A model generated the notes under the pieces. It was given only the letters and a program-made list of their open reading frames with translations, did not search any database and was not told the DNA's origin. Source: Betaproteobacteria bacterium (GTDB lineage Bacteria > Pseudomonadota > Gammaproteobacteria > Burkholderiales > SG8-39). Taken from it: a stretch of 38,251 bases of DNA. Below, piece after piece: positions 8,381-17,966 of this stretch (its first letter is position 1; each line of letters begins with the position of its first letter). The stretch is taken from contig CANKAJ010000038.1 in NCBI GenBank assembly GCA_947479645.1, positions 1 to 38,251 of the forward strand, given 5' to 3'. The position numbers were made by a program, and so were the translations under genes.

Positions 8381-9358
8381 TTGAAGCCTAAACCGGTCGA
8401 ACTGCGCCTCACGCCGATCGACAACAAGCGCCTTGCCAACCTGTGCGGCGCTCTGGATGAAAACCTGCGCCAGATCGAAGCCGCGCTGGACATCAACATT
8501 GCCAGGCGCGCGGAACGGTTCACGCTCAAGGGCAAGCCTGACCAAACAGCGCGTGGCGTCCGGTTGATCGAGTATTTCTATGCCAGCTCCAAGCGGGCTC
8601 TGACGCTGGACGACATCCAGCTCGGGCTGGTGGAGTTCCGGCGAGCTGCTGCCGCACCCGAAAAAGTCGCCCAGGAAGCCCTCCCCTCGGAAGAACCGGC
8701 CCTGACCACGCGGCGTGCCGACCTGCGCGCGCGCACGCCACGTCAGCGCGACTACATTCGCAACGTGCTGGAACACGACATCACCTTTGCGATCGGCCCC
8801 GCCGGCACCGGCAAAACCTATCTGGCTGTTGCCTGCGCAGTGGACGCACTGGAGCGCGATACCGTCAAACGTATCGTGCTGGTGCGACCGGCGGTCGAAG
8901 CGGGCGAACGGCTGGGATTCCTGCCCGGGGATCTGGCGCAAAAGGTCGACCCCTACCTGCGGCCGCTATATGACGCACTCTATGATCTGATGGGTTTTGA
9001 CAAGGTGCAGAAACTGCTTGAACGCAGCGCCATCGAACTGGCGCCCCTTGCCTATATGCGCGGGCGCACCCTCAATCATGCCTTCATCATTCTCGACGAG
9101 GCCCAGAACACCACGCCTGAGCAGATGAAAATGTTCCTGACACGCATGGGCTTTGGCTCCAAGACCGTCGTGACTGGCGATATCACCCAGGTCGACCTGC
9201 CACGCGGCGCGCGCAGCGGCCTGATCGAGGCGCGCAATTTGCTGCAGAACGTGCGCGGCATTGCCTTCTCAACCTTCCTCAGCGAAGACGTGGTACGACA
9301 TCCGCTGGTTCAGCGCATCGTGGACGCCTACGAGAATGACAAAAGCGACGTCCGCTAA
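8381..9358 (+). CDS. phoH: PhoH-like ATPase
   Basis: 325 residues. It has a PhoH P-loop domain with Walker A GPAGTGKT (139-146) and Walker B with ILDEAQN (237-243), preceded by an N-terminal domain of about 110 residues. PhoH-like (YbeZ) proteins are cytoplasmic ATPases that work with YbeY in RNA metabolism, and ybeY follows directly. The start is a TTG at 8381: the preceding in-frame codon is TGA and no ATG or GTG follows in the first 100 codons at a sensible place, so the TTG is nearly forced. No clear ribosome site is visible. A GGCTAAAAT stretch at 8340-8348 could be a promoter -10. The 3' end overlaps the possible ybeY start. Confidence 0.95.
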   Translation: MKPKPVELRLTPIDNKRLANLCGALDENLRQIEAALDINIARRAERFTLKGKPDQTARGVRLIEYFYASSKRALTLDDIQLGLVEFRRAAAAPEKVAQEALPSEEPALTTRRADLRARTPRQRDYIRNVLEHDITFAIGPAGTGKTYLAVACAVDALERDTVKRIVLVRPAVEAGERLGFLPGDLAQKVDPYLRPLYDALYDLMGFDKVQKLLERSAIELAPLAYMRGRTLNHAFIILDEAQNTTPEQMKMFLTRMGFGSKTVVTGDITQVDLPRGARSGLIEARNLLQNVRGIAFSTFLSEDVVRHPLVQRIVDAYENDKSDVR

Positions 9359-9866
9359 ATCCACCAAGTCCGCCAAACATGGCGGCATGCCCGCGGTGAC
9401 GCTGCAGAATGCGTCGCGCAGCCTGCGTGTGCCGGAATTGCGCAGCATCCGCCGCTGGGCCGCTGCGACGCTGCGCCTGCCGGCCTGCATCACGGTGCGA
9501 GTGGTGGGCACGGCCGAAGGATTACAACTTAATCAAGCCTGGCGCGGACGCGCCTATGCGACCAATGTGCTCAGTTTTGGCTATGGCCGCATCGACGGAT
9601 GTTTGCAGGGCGATCTGGTGCTGTGCGCATCGGTCGTCGCCACCGAAGCGCGCCAGCAAAAAAAAGCACTGGCAGCACATTACGCCCATCTGATCGTGCA
9701 CGGCCTGCTGCACCTGCAAGGCTATGACCATGAGCAGGATGCCGATGCGCTGCGCATGGAACGCCGGGAACGGGTGATACTCAAAGGGCTGGGCTTCCCG
9801 GACCCCTATGCCGAATCCGATGTCGCACCCAGGACCAAAATGCATTTGCCGGGCCGGCATGGATAA
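9336..9866 (+). CDS. ybeY: Endoribonuclease YbeY (rRNA maturation factor)
   Basis: 176 residues from ATG 9336. The zinc motif HGLLHLQGYDH gives H122, H126 and H132, and ATNVLSFGY (75-83) is the typical upstream motif. YbeY is a zinc-dependent RNase used in 16S rRNA 3' maturation and 70S quality control. The start is uncertain: ATG 9336 overlaps phoH by 23 bp and adds a Lys/Ser-rich leader, while ATG 9387 starts right at the conserved domain and gives 159 residues. Neither has a good ribosome site. The stop overlaps the corC start by 8 bp, so translation is probably coupled. Confidence 0.93.
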   Translation: MTKATSAKSTKSAKHGGMPAVTLQNASRSLRVPELRSIRRWAAATLRLPACITVRVVGTAEGLQLNQAWRGRAYATNVLSFGYGRIDGCLQGDLVLCASVVATEARQQKKALAAHYAHLIVHGLLHLQGYDHEQDADALRMERRERVILKGLGFPDPYAESDVAPRTKMHLPGRHG

Positions 9867-10692
9867 CGACGCACACAAGCCTACCCTGTTTGAGCGGCTT
9901 TCCGCGCTGCTCATGCGCGAACCGGAGGACCGCGAGCAATTGCTGGCGCTGCTGCATGCGGCCCACGACCGCAATCTGCTCGATGCCGATGCACTGTCGA
10001 TGATCGAAGGCGTGCTGCAGGTGTCGGAACTGCACGTGCGCGACATCATGGTGCCTCGCCCGCAAATGGATGTCATCGACATCAACGAGACGCCGGACGC
10101 GTTCATCCCGCTGGTCATCGCCACCGCCCACTCGCGTTTCCCGGTCGTGGACAAAAGCCGCGATGACATCATCGGCGTGCTGCTCGCCAAGGACTTGTTG
10201 CGTCATTACGCCGGCGAGGAGGAGTTCAATGTTCGCGACATGCTGCGCCCGGCCGTGTTCGTACCCGAATCCAAGCCGCTCAACGTGTTGCTGCGCGAAT
10301 TCCGCGCCAGCCGCAATCACATGGCCATCGTGGTGGACGAATACGGTGGTGTCGCCGGGCTGGTGACCATTGAAGATGTGCTGGAACAGATCGTCGGCGA
10401 CATCGAGGACGAACACGACTTCGATGAATCGGCGGATAACATGGTGCGCGAGGAATCGGGCACCTGGCGCGTCAAGGCGCAGACAGAGATCGCGGATTTC
10501 AACACCACCTTCGGCACCGCGTTTTCCGACGAGGACTACGACACCTTGGGCGGCCTGCTGATCAGCCGCATCGGCCGGCTTCCCAAGCGCGGCGAAGTCA
10601 TGACCATCGACGGCCTGCGCTTCCAGGTCATGCGCGCCGACAGCCGCCGGTTGCACGCGGTGCAGGTGCAGATACTGCCGGACCGCACTTGA
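9859..10692 (+). CDS. corC: CorC/YbeX family CBS-domain protein
   Basis: 277 residues. After a short N-terminal segment comes VRDIMVPRPQMDVID (60-74), the entry to a pair of CBS domains (about 65-185), then a CorC/HlyC transporter-associated domain (about 198-277) with TWRVKAQTEIADFN. The E. coli homologue YbeX/CorC has been tied to Mg2+/Co2+ efflux and, with YbeY/YbeZ, to ribosome homeostasis. No membrane segments are seen, as in the family. ATG 9859 overlaps the ybeY stop by 8 bp, and its own TGA is overlapped by the TTG start of lnt. The order phoH-ybeY-corC-lnt supports the assignment. Confidence 0.95.
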   Translation: MDNDAHKPTLFERLSALLMREPEDREQLLALLHAAHDRNLLDADALSMIEGVLQVSELHVRDIMVPRPQMDVIDINETPDAFIPLVIATAHSRFPVVDKSRDDIIGVLLAKDLLRHYAGEEEFNVRDMLRPAVFVPESKPLNVLLREFRASRNHMAIVVDEYGGVAGLVTIEDVLEQIVGDIEDEHDFDESADNMVREESGTWRVKAQTEIADFNTTFGTAFSDEDYDTLGGLLISRIGRLPKRGEVMTIDGLRFQVMRADSRRLHAVQVQILPDRT

Positions 10693-12260
10693 AGTTGCCG
10701 CAAGCCTCCACGACAAATCCGGCGACAAGACCGTCGACAAAACTGGCGACGATGCTGGCCAGACCTTCCGTGGCGCTGGCAATGACAATGGCAACACTGG
10801 CAGGTGTCGCCGCAGTTGGCGGTTTTGAGCCGGTCAGTCTTGCGCCGCTCACCATCATCGCAATCGCCGTGCTGGCCCTGCTGTGGCGCCAGACGGCAAT
10901 CCCGCAACTCGCCACCTGGCTCGGCTTCGCTTTCGGAGTGGGGTTCTTCGGCGCGGGCGTGTCCTGGGTCTACGTGAGTCTGCACGACTTCGGGATGATG
11001 CCGGCACCGCTGGCGGCATTGGCAACCGCACTCTTCTGCGCTTTCCTGGCGCTGTTTCCGGCCGCAGTCGGCTTCATGCAGGCGCGCCTGCGTGCCGGCC
11101 ATGCCTGCACGCTGCTGCTCGCCATGCCCTCGCTGTGGGTGCTGCTGGAATGGTTGCGCGGTTGGATCTTCACCGGCTTTCCGTGGCTGTCGATTGGCTA
11201 TTCCCAGACCGATACGCCACTGGCCGGGTTTGCACCGATTGCCGGCGTCTTCGGCATGTCACTGGCGACAGCCCTGTCCGGCGGACTGCTGGCCCTGGCA
11301 CTCAGCGGTGGGCGGGCCCTGCGAATTGCAGCCACCGGCGGGCTCATCGCATTATTCGCGTTGGGCTGGGGATTGCAGCAACTGGCCTGGACCAACCCCA
11401 GCGGTGCGCCGATCACCGTCGCCCTGGCGCAAGGCAATGTTCCGCAAAGCCTGAAATTCGAGGAAGGGCGCTACGCCACCACATTGGAAACCTATCGCAA
11501 GCTGGTTGAGCGCAGCACGGCACGACTGGTGGTGCTTCCGGAAACCGCGATACCGCGATTTCTGGATACAGTCAGTCCGGAATATCTGCATTCGCTGGCA
11601 GGCAGTCTGCGCGCGCGCGGCGCGGACTTGCTGCTGGGAGCACCGCTGCGCAGTCGCGGCGGCGCCTACTACAACAGCATGGTGAACATCGGTGTGTCGC
11701 CACCGCAGGTCTACAGCAAGCGTCATCTGGTGCCCTTCGGCGAATTTGTCCCCCCCGGATTCGACTGGGTACTGCAGATCCTGCGCATACCGCTGTCGGA
11801 CTTCGATCGCGGCCGCGCCGATCAGCAACCCTTCGCGCTGGGCGACAATCTGCTGGTGGCCGTCAATATCTGTTACGAAGACGCCTTTGGCGAAGAAATC
11901 GCCCGCCAACTGCCGCAGGCAACACTGCTGGTGAACGCCAGCAATGTTGCCTGGTTCGGCAATTCGCTGGCGCCGGCACAGCACCTGCAAATCTCGCGCG
12001 TGCGCGCCATGGAGACCGGCCGTGCCATGCTGCGAGCCACCAATACCGGTGAAACAGCCATCATCGATGAGCGCGGCCAGGTGACCGCTCGCCTGCCCCC
12101 TTTCACCGAAGGGCTGTTGCAGGGCACGGCACAACCTTTCAGCGGCGCGACATTGTTCGTTCGCCTGGGCGACAAGCTGGCGCTGGCGCTGTGCCTGGTC
12201 ATGTGCATTGCCGCAGGCGTTGTCAGCCTGGTCAGGACGTGGCGCCGCAACGCAGCCTGA
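10689..12260 (+). CDS. lnt: Apolipoprotein N-acyltransferase
   Basis: 523 residues. Lnt adds the third acyl chain to the N-terminal Cys of lipoproteins in the inner membrane. The N-terminal half has several hydrophobic helices (about 28-230) and the C-terminal half is a nitrilase-like domain. The catalytic triad is visible: E285 (LPETAIPRF), K344 (YSKRHLVPFGEF) and C395 (NICYEDAFGEEIAR). A final membrane helix lies near 495-515. The start is probably TTG 10689, in a TTGA overlap with the corC stop; ATG 10752 (21 codons later) is an alternative that still keeps the first helix. Confidence 0.95.
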   Translation: MKLPQASTTNPATRPSTKLATMLARPSVALAMTMATLAGVAAVGGFEPVSLAPLTIIAIAVLALLWRQTAIPQLATWLGFAFGVGFFGAGVSWVYVSLHDFGMMPAPLAALATALFCAFLALFPAAVGFMQARLRAGHACTLLLAMPSLWVLLEWLRGWIFTGFPWLSIGYSQTDTPLAGFAPIAGVFGMSLATALSGGLLALALSGGRALRIAATGGLIALFALGWGLQQLAWTNPSGAPITVALAQGNVPQSLKFEEGRYATTLETYRKLVERSTARLVVLPETAIPRFLDTVSPEYLHSLAGSLRARGADLLLGAPLRSRGGAYYNSMVNIGVSPPQVYSKRHLVPFGEFVPPGFDWVLQILRIPLSDFDRGRADQQPFALGDNLLVAVNICYEDAFGEEIARQLPQATLLVNASNVAWFGNSLAPAQHLQISRVRAMETGRAMLRATNTGETAIIDERGQVTARLPPFTEGLLQGTAQPFSGATLFVRLGDKLALALCLVMCIAAGVVSLVRTWRRNAA

Positions 12261-12388
12261 ATCGGCGTTTATCAACCAGACATCGCCCAGTCCCCCCCCA
12301 TTGCAGCGCGGAAAGCCAGTAAAATTCGCGCTTTACACGCAGTCACATGCGCGTGTTCACACCCCTACTCAGTCAATCGGCAATATCC

Positions 12389-13330
12389 ATGCTCACCTTT
12401 CAGGAACTGATACTGCGGCTGCAGGATTACTGGAATCGCCAGGGATGCACCCTGCTCCAGCCCTACGACATGGAGGTCGGCGCCGGCACCTCGCACACGG
12501 CCACCTTTTTGCGTGCCATCGGCCCGGAACCCTGGCGTGCCGCCTACGTGCAGCCCTCGCGCCGCCCCAAGGACGGCCGCTACGGCGAGAACCCCAATCG
12601 CATGCAGCACTACTATCAGTATCAGGTGGTGCTCAAGCCATCACCACCGGACATCATCGACCTGTATCTGGGCTCGCTGGCGGAAATCGGTCTGGACCTG
12701 CAGCAAAACGACGTGCGCTTCGTCGAGGACAACTGGGAAAACCCCACGCTGGGCGCCTGGGGCCTGGGCTGGGAAGTGTGGCTCAACGGCATGGAAGTCA
12801 CGCAGTTCACCTACTTTCAGCAAGTCGGCGGGCTGGACTGCAAGCCCATCACCGGTGAAATCACCTACGGCATCGAGCGCCTGGCCATGTATCTGCAGCA
12901 GAAGGAAAACGTTTTTGATCTTGAATGGACGTCTGGAGTGACTTACCGGGATGTTTATTATCAAAATGAGGTTGAGCAATCCGCCTACAACTTCGAGTTC
13001 TCGGATGCGTCCATGCTGTTCCGGCACTTCGCCGACCACGAAACCGAAGCCAAACGCCTGATGCAGGCAAAACTGGCGCTGCCCGCCTACGAGAAAGTGC
13101 TGAAAGCCGCGCATACCTTCAACCTGCTGGATGCGCGCGGCGCGATCTCGGTAACCGAGCGTGCTGCCTACATCGGCCGCATCCGCAATCTCGCGCGCGG
13201 CGTATCGCAGTCCTACTTCGACTCGCGCGTGCGCGCCGGCTTTCCGATGTGCCGTCCGGGCGCGCTGGAACATCTGGGCATCAAGCTGGATGACCTGAAG
13301 GCCGACCTGCAGAAGCGGGAAGCAGCATGA
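12389..13330 (+). CDS. glyQ: Glycine-tRNA ligase alpha subunit
   Basis: 313 residues. GlyQ is the catalytic subunit of the alpha2beta2 bacterial glycyl-tRNA synthetase that charges tRNA-Gly. Typical blocks are visible: [15 protein letters not shown] at the N-terminus, [46 protein letters not shown], and [13 protein letters not shown] 12389 is chosen because the family starts exactly here; an in-frame ATG at 12347 would add 14 unrelated residues. Bases about 12905-12982 are clearly AT-richer than the rest of the gene. TGA overlaps the glyS ATG (ATGA). Confidence 0.97.
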   Translation: MLTFQELILRLQDYWNRQGCTLLQPYDMEVGAGTSHTATFLRAIGPEPWRAAYVQPSRRPKDGRYGENPNRMQHYYQYQVVLKPSPPDIIDLYLGSLAEIGLDLQQNDVRFVEDNWENPTLGAWGLGWEVWLNGMEVTQFTYFQQVGGLDCKPITGEITYGIERLAMYLQQKENVFDLEWTSGVTYRDVYYQNEVEQSAYNFEFSDASMLFRHFADHETEAKRLMQAKLALPAYEKVLKAAHTFNLLDARGAISVTERAAYIGRIRNLARGVSQSYFDSRVRAGFPMCRPGALEHLGIKLDDLKADLQKREAA

Positions 13331-15441
13331 GCGCGAACCTGCTGGTCGAGTTGTTCACGGAAGAGCTGCCGCCGCATGCCCTGAAACAACTGGGTGACGC
13401 TTTTGCCGCAGGCATACTTGGCGGGCTCAAGGCAAAGGGCCTGGCGCCAGCAGAGGCGCAAGCGCAGTCGTTTGTGACGCCGCGACGCCTTGCTGTTCGG
13501 ATTTCCTCTGTGCTGGCGTCCGCTCCAGAACGCACGGAAACGAAAAAACTGATGCCGGCCAAGGTTGCCTTTGACGCCGCCGGCAAACCCACGCCGGCAC
13601 TCCTGAAGCGCCTGGAAAAGGAAGGCGCATCCGCAGCGCAATTGCAGCGCGCCGTTGAAGGCAATGCCGAGTACGTATTCCTGACGCAGACCATTGCCGG
13701 TGCCGGCCTGGTCGACGGTTTGCAGGCCGTCCTCAATGAAGTCCTGACCAGGCTGCCCATCCCCAAGGTAATGAGCTACCAGCTCGCCGACGGCACCACC
13801 ACGGTCTCGTTTGTGCGTCCGGTGCATGGGCTGGTGGCATTGCACGGCGAGGACATCGTGCCGGTAACAGTGCTCGGTCTGGACGCCGGGCGCATCACGC
13901 ATGGGCATCGCTTTCAGGGTGAGCGTGAAATCTCGCTGACCAATGCAACCGAATACGAGCAGCAACTGAAGACCAAAGGCGGCGTCATCGCCGACTTCGA
14001 TCAGCGCCGTGGCAACATCGAAAAGCAGTTGCGCGACAAGGCCGCAGCGCTCGCCAGTTCACTCGGGCCCGAGGACGGCGTCGCACCGCTGCTGGACGAA
14101 GTCACCGCACTGGTCGAGATGCCCACCGTCTACGTTGGTGAGTTCGAGCCGGACTTTCTGGTTGTACCGCAGGAATGCCTGATCCTGACCATGCGCGCCA
14201 ACCAGAAATATTTCCCGCTGTTCGATAGCGCCGGCAAGCTGACCAACCAGTTCCTGATCGTCAGCAACATGCGCCTGGCCAATCCCGCAAACATCGTCGA
14301 GGGCAATCAACGCGTGGTGCGACCGCGCCTGGCCGATGCCCGCTTCTTTTTCGAGACGGACAAAAAGACGAAACTGCAAGCGCGCGTGCCACAGCTGGCA
14401 TCGGTTACTTATCACAACAAGCTCGGCAGCCAGCTTGAGCGCGTCGAGCGTGTGCGCAAGCTCGCCGCAGTCATTGCCAGAACGATCGGCGCCGACGAAA
14501 AGCTCGCCGAGCGCGCGGCGCTGCTCGCCAAGGCCGACCTGGTCACGAATATGGTCGGTGAATTTCCCGAACTACAGGGAACCATGGGGCGCTATTACGC
14601 GCTGGCCGATGGCGAAGATGCGCTGGTGGCCGAAGCCATCGGGGATCAGTACCGCATCCGCTTCGAGGACGATCACAGCCAGGGCAATCTGGTCAGCATG
14701 AGCCTGTTTATCGCCGACCGCACTGAAACGCTGGTCGGCATCTGGGGCATCGGCCTGCAACCCACCGGTGACAAGGATCCTTTCGCCCTGCGTCGTGCAG
14801 CACTGGGCGTGATCAGCGCGTTCAACTTGCTGGGTGCGGCGGCGCAGGCAGCCAGGCGACCCCTCACGCTTCGCCTTGAAGACTTGCTCGCGCACAGCGA
14901 AGCGCTGTTCAAAGCCGGCACCATTGCTGCCGATAGCCTGCCGGCCCTGCTGAATTTCGTCTATGAACGATATCGCAATCAGCTGGCCACGGTGTTTGAC
15001 CGGAATGCCGTCGACGCGGTCGCCGCCCTGAAGCCGCCGTTGCACGAAATGGAGCAACGCGTGCTTGCAGTCGTTGAGTTTGGAAAATTGCCTGCCGCCG
15101 CATCCCTGGCGGCGGCCAACAAGCGAACTGGCAACATCCTGAAGAAGGCGGACGGCGCTTCGGCCACGGTTGATGCCCTGCTGTTGGTCGAGCCCGCCGA
15201 AAAAGCACTCGCCGAGGTCATTGCACAATTGCGGCCGGGGCTGGAGCAACGCTTCGCCGCTGCCGATTATGCCGGCACGCTGACGCTGCTGGCTGAGGCA
15301 CGGGAATCCGTCGATGCGTTCTTCAATGACGTAATGGTCATGGCCGAGGATCCCGGGCTGCGCGCCAACCGGATCGCATTGCTGCGCGACCTGCACAGCC
15401 TCATGAACCGGGTCGCCGATATATCGAAGCTATCAACATGA
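13327..15441 (+). CDS. glyS: Glycine-tRNA ligase beta subunit
   Basis: 704 residues, slightly longer than the E. coli protein. GlyS binds tRNA-Gly and is needed with GlyQ for aminoacylation. Visible family blocks: [12 protein letters not shown] at the N-terminus, [48 protein letters not shown], and GMxLG-type [23 protein letters not shown]. The C-terminal 150 residues form the DALR-like anticodon-binding region, ending [21 protein letters not shown] overlaps the glyQ stop by 4 bp, so the two subunits are co-translated. Confidence 0.97.
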   Translation: MSANLLVELFTEELPPHALKQLGDAFAAGILGGLKAKGLAPAEAQAQSFVTPRRLAVRISSVLASAPERTETKKLMPAKVAFDAAGKPTPALLKRLEKEGASAAQLQRAVEGNAEYVFLTQTIAGAGLVDGLQAVLNEVLTRLPIPKVMSYQLADGTTTVSFVRPVHGLVALHGEDIVPVTVLGLDAGRITHGHRFQGEREISLTNATEYEQQLKTKGGVIADFDQRRGNIEKQLRDKAAALASSLGPEDGVAPLLDEVTALVEMPTVYVGEFEPDFLVVPQECLILTMRANQKYFPLFDSAGKLTNQFLIVSNMRLANPANIVEGNQRVVRPRLADARFFFETDKKTKLQARVPQLASVTYHNKLGSQLERVERVRKLAAVIARTIGADEKLAERAALLAKADLVTNMVGEFPELQGTMGRYYALADGEDALVAEAIGDQYRIRFEDDHSQGNLVSMSLFIADRTETLVGIWGIGLQPTGDKDPFALRRAALGVISAFNLLGAAAQAARRPLTLRLEDLLAHSEALFKAGTIAADSLPALLNFVYERYRNQLATVFDRNAVDAVAALKPPLHEMEQRVLAVVEFGKLPAAASLAAANKRTGNILKKADGASATVDALLLVEPAEKALAEVIAQLRPGLEQRFAAADYAGTLTLLAEARESVDAFFNDVMVMAEDPGLRANRIALLRDLHSLMNRVADISKLST

Positions 15442-15483
15442 TCATAAATTTTGTTCAGATACTTTATTTACCGTGACTAAAAT

Positions 15484-16017
15484 ATGAAACTGATCATTTT
15501 AGATCGTGACGGCGTGATCAACTTCGATAGCGACCAGTACATCAAGTCGCCCGACGAGTGGAAGCCCATTCCGGGCAGCCTGGAGGCCATTTCGCGATTG
15601 ACACAAAACGGCTGGCGCATCGTGGTCGCCACCAATCAGGCCGGGATTGGCCGGGGCCTCTTTGACATGGCGGCGTTGAATGCCATGCACAGCAAGATGC
15701 ACCGCGCCGTCAATCAGGCCGGCGGCCGCATTGAAGCGGTGTTCTATTGCCCCGACACAGACGCCTCGAAGTCGTTTTGCCGCAAGCCCAATCCGGGCAT
15801 GCTCCTCGCCATCAGCGAGCGTTACAACGTTGCATTGGACGAAGTGCCCCTGGTTGGCGACAGCCTGCGCGACCTGCAGGCAGCCCAGACGGCTGGCGCG
15901 CAGCCCATGCTGGTCATGACCGGCAAGGGCAAGAAGACACTCGCCGAAGGCGGATTTCCCGCCAATACGAGCGTTCACGCGGACCTCGCCGCGGTGTCAC
16001 AGGTGTTGTGCGGGTGA
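15484..16017 (+). CDS. gmhB: D-glycero-beta-D-manno-heptose 1,7-bisphosphate 7-phosphatase
   Basis: 177 residues. GmhB removes the 7-phosphate from heptose bisphosphate in ADP-heptose synthesis for LPS core. The HAD signature is LDRDGVIN with nucleophile D7 and D9; TNQAGIGRG (50-58), FCRKPNPGM (98-106) and VGDSLRDLQAA complete the fold. The family usually has a structural zinc held by CxH...CxC. Here C89 and C99 remain, but the His position is Asp91 and the middle Cys position is Ser97, so the site looks degenerate. ATG 15484 lies directly after TAAAAT in an AT-rich 42-bp gap behind glyS. It overlaps plsC by GTGA. It could also act on a related sugar bisphosphate. Confidence 0.92.
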   Translation: MKLIILDRDGVINFDSDQYIKSPDEWKPIPGSLEAISRLTQNGWRIVVATNQAGIGRGLFDMAALNAMHSKMHRAVNQAGGRIEAVFYCPDTDASKSFCRKPNPGMLLAISERYNVALDEVPLVGDSLRDLQAAQTAGAQPMLVMTGKGKKTLAEGGFPANTSVHADLAAVSQVLCG

Positions 16018-16724
16018 ACCTCCTGCGTTCGCTGTTGTTTGCGCTGGGGTTGCTGCTGCTTACACCGCCATTCTCGCTGATTGCGCTGGCGACATTTCCG
16101 CTGCCGCCGCTCACCCGTTACCGCATCATTACCGGATGGGGGCGTATCGTCATGTGGATGACGCGTGAGGTGCTCGGCATTCATTACCGCGTCGAAGGAC
16201 TGGAGAATCTGCGCGGGCAACCCGCCGTCATCCTGTCCAAGCACCAGTCAGCGTGGGAGACGATCGCCTTTCAGAGCATCCTGCCGCCGCATGTGCTGGT
16301 GCTCAAACGCGAGTTGCTGTGGATACCGTTCTTCGGCTGGGGCCTGGCGCTGATGAGCCCGATTGCCATCAACCGGTCCAGGGGCATACGCGCGCTCAAG
16401 CAAATGGCCGAAAACGGCAAGACGCGCCTCACGCAGGGATTCTGGGTCGTCATTTTCCCCGAAGGCACCCGAACAGCGCCCGGCAAACGCGGCAAATATC
16501 ATATTGGTGGAGCATGGCTGGCCGAACGCATTCAGTCGCCGGTGGTGCCGATCGCGCACAATGCCGGACTGTGCTGGCCGCGCAATGCGTTCATCAAGCG
16601 CCCGGGAATGATCACCGTGCAGATCGGTCCGGCCATCAATCCCGAAGGACTCACAGCAGACGCCCTGAATGCGAAAGTCGAAGGCTGGATCGAGTCACGC
16701 ATGGAGTCGCTCTGCCCAAAATGA
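16014..16724 (+). CDS. plsC: 1-acyl-sn-glycerol-3-phosphate acyltransferase
   Basis: 236 residues from GTG 16014. PlsC acylates lysophosphatidic acid to phosphatidic acid at the inner membrane. A hydrophobic N-terminal helix (about 3-30) precedes the acyltransferase motif KHQSAWET, the HX4E form of the usual HX4D, which I recall as common in beta and gamma proteobacterial PlsC. FPEGTRTAPG is the second hallmark (acyl-acceptor site), and SPVVPIAHNAG follows. The start GTG overlaps the gmhB TGA (GTGA), and the stop overlaps the next ATG (ATGA), so three genes are translationally linked. Frames opening further upstream at 15747 run antisense to no homology and overlap gmhB. Confidence 0.95.
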   Translation: MNLLRSLLFALGLLLLTPPFSLIALATFPLPPLTRYRIITGWGRIVMWMTREVLGIHYRVEGLENLRGQPAVILSKHQSAWETIAFQSILPPHVLVLKRELLWIPFFGWGLALMSPIAINRSRGIRALKQMAENGKTRLTQGFWVVIFPEGTRTAPGKRGKYHIGGAWLAERIQSPVVPIAHNAGLCWPRNAFIKRPGMITVQIGPAINPEGLTADALNAKVEGWIESRMESLCPK

Positions 16725-17491
16725 AATCCGCGGCGAAAACCGAGGTCACGACTGCATTAACGACCGGCGCGCGCGCGCTGAACTCGGCGGCGCTGCGGCA
16801 GATCGATCTGGAAGTCCAGCCTGTCACCTATCGCCTGATACGCTCCCAGCGGCGCACCATTGCCATTCACATCAGGCCAACCGGCATCGAGGCCCGCGCA
16901 CCGCACCGCGCCTCCATCGCGCAAGTGGAAGGCTTCATGCGCCAGAAGCAGCACTGGATTCTGGAGCGCCTGGCCGACATGCAGGAAATTCGCCCGTTCC
17001 AGTGGGAGAGTGGCGCCCGCCTGCCTCTGCTCGGCACGGAGGTGTCACTGGTGGATGCGCCGGAGAAGACCGGCATCGTGCTTGAAAACAACGCCCTCCT
17101 CATCGGCAAACCGGGGCGCGGCCGGCAACACGAGTGGCGAGCGCGCGTCATCAAGTGGCTGCGCACGCAGGCGTTGCTGCTGTATTCGGAACGCGCGGCG
17201 CAATTGGCCGAGCAACTGGATGTCGTTATGCCCGAAGTGAATCTCTCCAACGCAGTGGCCCGCTGGGGCAGTTGCACGCGTCACCATTGCGGTTACCGTG
17301 TGCGATTGCATTGGAAGCTCTACCTGCTGCCCAGTCATCTGATTGACTATGTGATCACGCACGAGCTGGCCCATATCCGCGAGCTCAATCACTCTGCGCG
17401 CTTCTGGTCAGTGGTCGCACAGGTGTGCCCCGATTACGCGATGCTGCGCCGCGAACTGAACCGGCTAGGGCGGGGATTGCCCATCCTGTAA
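16721..17491 (+). CDS. YgjP-like (DUF45) zinc metallopeptidase domain protein
   Basis: 256 residues from ATG 16721 (ATGA overlap with plsC). It has the YgjP/DUF45 layout: an N-terminal strand-rich part with [15 protein letters not shown] (37-51), a middle helical part with [10 protein letters not shown], then RWGSCTRHH (181-189) and the zinc motif [12 protein letters not shown] (H214, H218, third ligand H224). The fold is shared with SprT/M48-type peptidases and the family is predicted to be a cytoplasmic metallopeptidase; no substrate is established to my knowledge. Position after plsC and before gloA is frequent in Burkholderiales. About 15 extra N-terminal residues rich in Thr/Ala/Lys are not part of the domain. 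Confidence 0.9.
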   Translation: MKSAAKTEVTTALTTGARALNSAALRQIDLEVQPVTYRLIRSQRRTIAIHIRPTGIEARAPHRASIAQVEGFMRQKQHWILERLADMQEIRPFQWESGARLPLLGTEVSLVDAPEKTGIVLENNALLIGKPGRGRQHEWRARVIKWLRTQALLLYSERAAQLAEQLDVVMPEVNLSNAVARWGSCTRHHCGYRVRLHWKLYLLPSHLIDYVITHELAHIRELNHSARFWSVVAQVCPDYAMLRRELNRLGRGLPIL

Positions 17492-17526
17492 TACGGCGAA
17501 TCGATCCTTATCTTCTGGAGAACACC

Positions 17527-17916
17527 ATGCGCATATTGCACACCATGCTCAGAGTCGGCGATCTGGAGCGATCCATCCGTTTCTATACTGAAGTTCTGGG
17601 CATGCGGCTGTTGCGCCGCAGCGACTACCCGGACGGGAAATTCACCCTGGCCTTCCTGGGCTATGGCGAGGAATCCGCGACTGCCGTGATCGAACTCACC
17701 TACAACTGGGGCGTTACCCAATACGAGCTGGGCACCGCGTTCGGCCATATCGCCATTGCAGTCGAGGATGCCGCCCAGGCCTGTGATGCGGTGACACAGC
17801 GAGGCGGCAAGGTAACGCGCCCGGCCGGCCCGATGAAGCACGGCACTTCGGTCATTGCCTTTGTCGAAGACCCGGACGGTTACAAGATCGAGTTTATCCA
17901 GCGCAAATCGGGCTAG
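17527..17916 (+). CDS. gloA: Lactoylglutathione lyase (glyoxalase I), metal site as in the Ni-type enzyme
   Basis: 129 residues. GloA converts the hemithioacetal of methylglyoxal and glutathione to S-lactoylglutathione in the cytoplasm. The metal ligands fall at H5, E56, H74 and E122, the same positions as in the E. coli Ni2+-type enzyme. [20 protein letters not shown] and [10 protein letters not shown] are typical. The short form without the extra loops also fits the Ni/Co class. ATG 17527 follows CTGGAG at 17515-17520. It is the last gene of the plus-strand run and is convergent with rsmA; an inverted repeat overlaps its stop codon. Confidence 0.96.
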   Translation: MRILHTMLRVGDLERSIRFYTEVLGMRLLRRSDYPDGKFTLAFLGYGEESATAVIELTYNWGVTQYELGTAFGHIAIAVEDAAQACDAVTQRGGKVTRPAGPMKHGTSVIAFVEDPDGYKIEFIQRKSG

Positions 17917-17943
17917 GCCCTTCCAGCCTATGCCTGCCTAGCC
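17911..17943. terminator. Inverted repeat between convergent gloA and rsmA
   Basis: GGCTAGGC (17911-17918) and GCCTAGCC (17936-17943) form a perfect 8-bp stem with a 17-base loop. The left arm includes the gloA stop TAG. There is no T-run on either side, so it is a possible bidirectional terminator or 3'-end stabiliser rather than a standard intrinsic terminator. Confidence 0.4.
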
Positions 17944-17966
17944 GGGGGGTGCGCCTCACGCATGCC

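Noticed and set aside
12261..12388. The 128-bp gap before glyQ as an RNA leader such as a T-box or glycine riboswitch
   Set aside because: No conserved riboswitch core or T-box sequence was recognised; only a run of C residues and a TAAAAT stretch at 12320-12325 were seen, with no matching -35.
16241..16280. PlsC KHQSAWET as a broken HX4D motif
   Set aside because: The HX4E form is, to my knowledge, frequent in beta and gamma proteobacterial PlsC, so it is not a defect.
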